Shown in pieces: positions 5,654 through 7,001 of a stretch of DNA of 7,001 nucleotides. Positions within the stretch are counted from its first letter, which is position 1. Each line of letters begins with the position of its first letter. The translations under genes were made by a program, and so were the position numbers. The stretch covers positions 1 through 7,001 of the forward strand of contig JALUZQ010000204.1 in NCBI GenBank assembly GCA_027011725.1, written 5' to 3'. Under the pieces are notes generated by a model. It worked only from the letters and a program-made list of their open reading frames with translations. It did not search any database and was not told where the DNA came from. This DNA is from Sulfurimonas sp. (GTDB lineage Bacteria > Campylobacterota > Campylobacteria > Campylobacterales > Sulfurimonadaceae).

Positions 5654-7001
5654 TAGTTGCTCTTTATTAAACTATTATCCATTTCAGACGGGACTTCTAG
5701 TTCCATAAGTTGTAAAACCGTTGGAGCGATGTTATTAAGTCCGCCACTGTTTACTTTTTTAACACCCTCTGCATCTACAAAGCACCAAACCTCACCTACG
5801 GTATGGTTTGTCAGGACATTACCTTCATCATCTTTCATCTCTTCACAATTTCCATGATCCGATGTAATGACAAGTGAGTACTCTTTCTCTTTTGCTTTAT
5901 CCCAGATAAGACCAAGCTGTTCATCTACCGTTTCCACGGCTTTTATAGCTGCGTTTATATCTCCCGTATGACCGACCATATCACCATTGGCGAAATTGAC
6001 AACTACAAAATCATACTCCGCATCCATCGCTTCCCGTACAGCTTCACCAACCTCTTTTGCACTCATCTCCGGTTTCATATCGTATGTTTTTACATCTGGG
6101 GAAGGAATAAGCACGCGGGTCTCATTCTCATACGGCTCATCTATGCCGCCGTTTAAAAAGAATGTCACATGGGCATACTTCTCTGTCTCAGCAGTATGAA
6201 GTTGGCGAAGACCTGCCTTTGCCACTACCTCTGCTAAAGTGTTTTGTGGGACATCTTTTCGAAACATCACAGGGTAAGGAAAGCTTTTATCATACTCTGT
6301 AATTGTTGCAAGATGTACCTTTATATTAGGGCGTGCAAACGCAGTGAATGATTCATCAGCTAAAGCCGTAACCATTTCACGCATTCTGTCACTTCTAAAA
6401 TTGATAGTCAAAACTGCATCGCCATCTTTCATTCCATCATATCCTGCAAACGCAGTCGGTTCGACAAATTCATCTGTCTCACCTAAAGAGTAAGAATGTC
6501 CTATATATGCTTCAGGAGACATATCTGTTTTAGGTTCTGCGTTTACTATTGCGTTATAGCCGCGCTCTATTCTCTCCCAGCGGTTATCTCTGTCCATTGA
6601 GTAAAAACGCCCTGCAATAGTCGCTATTTGCACATTTTCATTCAAATGTTTCTTGACCTCTTCAAGATATTTTTGTGCAGATGTAGGGGAGACGTCACGT
6701 CCATCAGTAATGAGGTGCAAAAACACCTTTTTTCCATTTTTTGCTGCAATATCTGCAATCCCCATAAAATGCTCGATGTGAGAGTGAACACCACCATCAC
6801 TCATTAAGCCTATCAAATGTAATCTGTCAGATTTTTTAAAAAGACCCTGAAGCACTTCATTTTGCTCAATTGAGCCATCTTTAAGTGCCAAAGAGATCTT
6901 CACAAGATCCTGATACAACACACGTCCGCTTCCTATGGTCATATGACCAACTTCAGAGTTCCCCATCTGTCCTTCAGGAAGCCCAACACTCAAACCAAAA
7001 G
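5653..7001 (-). CDS. gpmI: 2,3-bisphosphoglycerate-independent phosphoglycerate mutase (partial, N-terminus outside window)
   Basis: It interconverts 3- and 2-phosphoglycerate in glycolysis/gluconeogenesis, using two metal ions and a phosphoserine intermediate. The visible 448 residues run off the right edge; about 47 N-terminal residues should lie beyond it, judging from the position of the nucleophile serine (Ser62 in the Bacillus enzyme). That serine lies in LPEGQMGNSEVGH. Further motifs are SDGGVHSH, DGRDVSPTSA, GRFYSMDRDNRWER, NFRSDRMRE, the metal-binding NFANGDMVGHTGD, TSDHGNCEEM and TNHTV. The TTG at 6993 is an internal leucine codon, not a start, because the frame continues upstream into conserved sequence (FGLSVGLPEG). 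The C-terminus (APTVLQLMELEVPSEM) is intact and ends in TAG 91 nt before the fabG ATG, so it probably heads the fatty-acid transcript. Confidence 0.95.
   Translation of the reverse strand, partial: FGLSVGLPEGQMGNSEVGHMTIGSGRVLYQDLVKISLALKDGSIEQNEVLQGLFKKSDRLHLIGLMSDGGVHSHIEHFMGIADIAAKNGKKVFLHLITDGRDVSPTSAQKYLEEVKKHLNENVQIATIAGRFYSMDRDNRWERIERGYNAIVNAEPKTDMSPEAYIGHSYSLGETDEFVEPTAFAGYDGMKDGDAVLTINFRSDRMREMVTALADESFTAFARPNIKVHLATITEYDKSFPYPVMFRKDVPQNTLAEVVAKAGLRQLHTAETEKYAHVTFFLNGGIDEPYENETRVLIPSPDVKTYDMKPEMSAKEVGEAVREAMDAEYDFVVVNFANGDMVGHTGDINAAIKAVETVDEQLGLIWDKAKEKEYSLVITSDHGNCEEMKDDEGNVLTNHTVGEVWCFVDAEGVKKVNSGGLNNIAPTVLQLMELEVPSEMDNSLIKSN

Larger units (their letters stand above)
5561..5671 (-). 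other. Start-less open frame, possible gene remnant before fabG
   Basis: On the minus strand, in a frame different from gpmI, 36 codons are open from just after an in-frame TAG (5674-5672) to a TGA at 5563-5561. The frame has no ATG, GTG or TTG. The first half reads EQLAARASCRRRP and comes from the GC-rich block and the gpmI tail. The second half reads NVNVDGGIISDIVKKIKEKY and looks more like a normal protein C-terminus. Its TGA overlaps the fabG ATG by 1 nt (TGATG), the arrangement of coupled genes. I cannot assign a function. It may be the decayed end of a former gene, or chance. Confidence 0.35.

Noticed and set aside
6991..6993. TTG as the start of gpmI
   Set aside because: The frame stays open to the window edge and the upstream residues fit the conserved family sequence, so the gene is cut by the window.

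Overview
The window looks like core chromosome of a Campylobacterota (Epsilonproteobacteria) species, probably a free-living Sulfurimonas-type organism rather than a host-associated Campylobacter. The evidence is low GC content, protein sequences that read like the epsilonproteobacterial versions of these enzymes, and a gene order (gpmI, fabG, acpP, fabF, accA on one strand; rpe and a DnaQ-family exonuclease on the other) that matches, from memory, the Cj0434-Cj0452 neighbourhood of Campylobacter jejuni. The genus call is an inference; no database was searched.

Left arm, plus strand (1-2154): the last 26 codons of an unidentified gene, a short gap with a TATAAT -10 element, then a tightly overlapping operon. 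Ribulose-phosphate 3-epimerase (rpe) overlaps phosphoribosylanthranilate isomerase (trpF) by 1 nt, and trpF overlaps a DEDDh 3'-5' exonuclease of the DnaQ family by 11 nt. The operon mixes pentose-phosphate/Calvin metabolism, tryptophan synthesis and DNA metabolism. Rpe and TrpF share the phosphate-binding TIM-barrel fold.

Right arm, minus strand (2151-7001, transcribed right to left): cofactor-independent phosphoglycerate mutase (gpmI, missing about 47 N-terminal residues beyond the window edge), then a fatty-acid synthesis cluster: fabG (ketoacyl-ACP reductase), acpP (acyl carrier protein), fabF (ketoacyl-ACP synthase II) and accA (acetyl-CoA carboxylase carboxyltransferase alpha). AccA helps make malonyl-CoA, AcpP carries the acyl chain, FabF condenses and FabG reduces. 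acpP has its own extended -10 promoter in front and a 9-bp hairpin behind it, which fits its need for much higher expression than its neighbours.

The two arms converge tail to tail with a 4-nt overlap (TTAA, a stop on both strands) centred in a 38-nt palindrome that probably terminates transcription in both directions from inside the two coding tails. The least ordinary spot is the 91-bp gap between gpmI and fabG: it holds a 29-nt block that is 69% GC, a hairpin, an A8 tract, and a start-less open frame whose TGA overlaps the fabG ATG. This looks like a gene remnant or a short dispersed repeat. Otherwise the window is conserved housekeeping DNA. I saw no CRISPR array, tRNA, rRNA, transposase or defence gene, and no convincing undescribed system.
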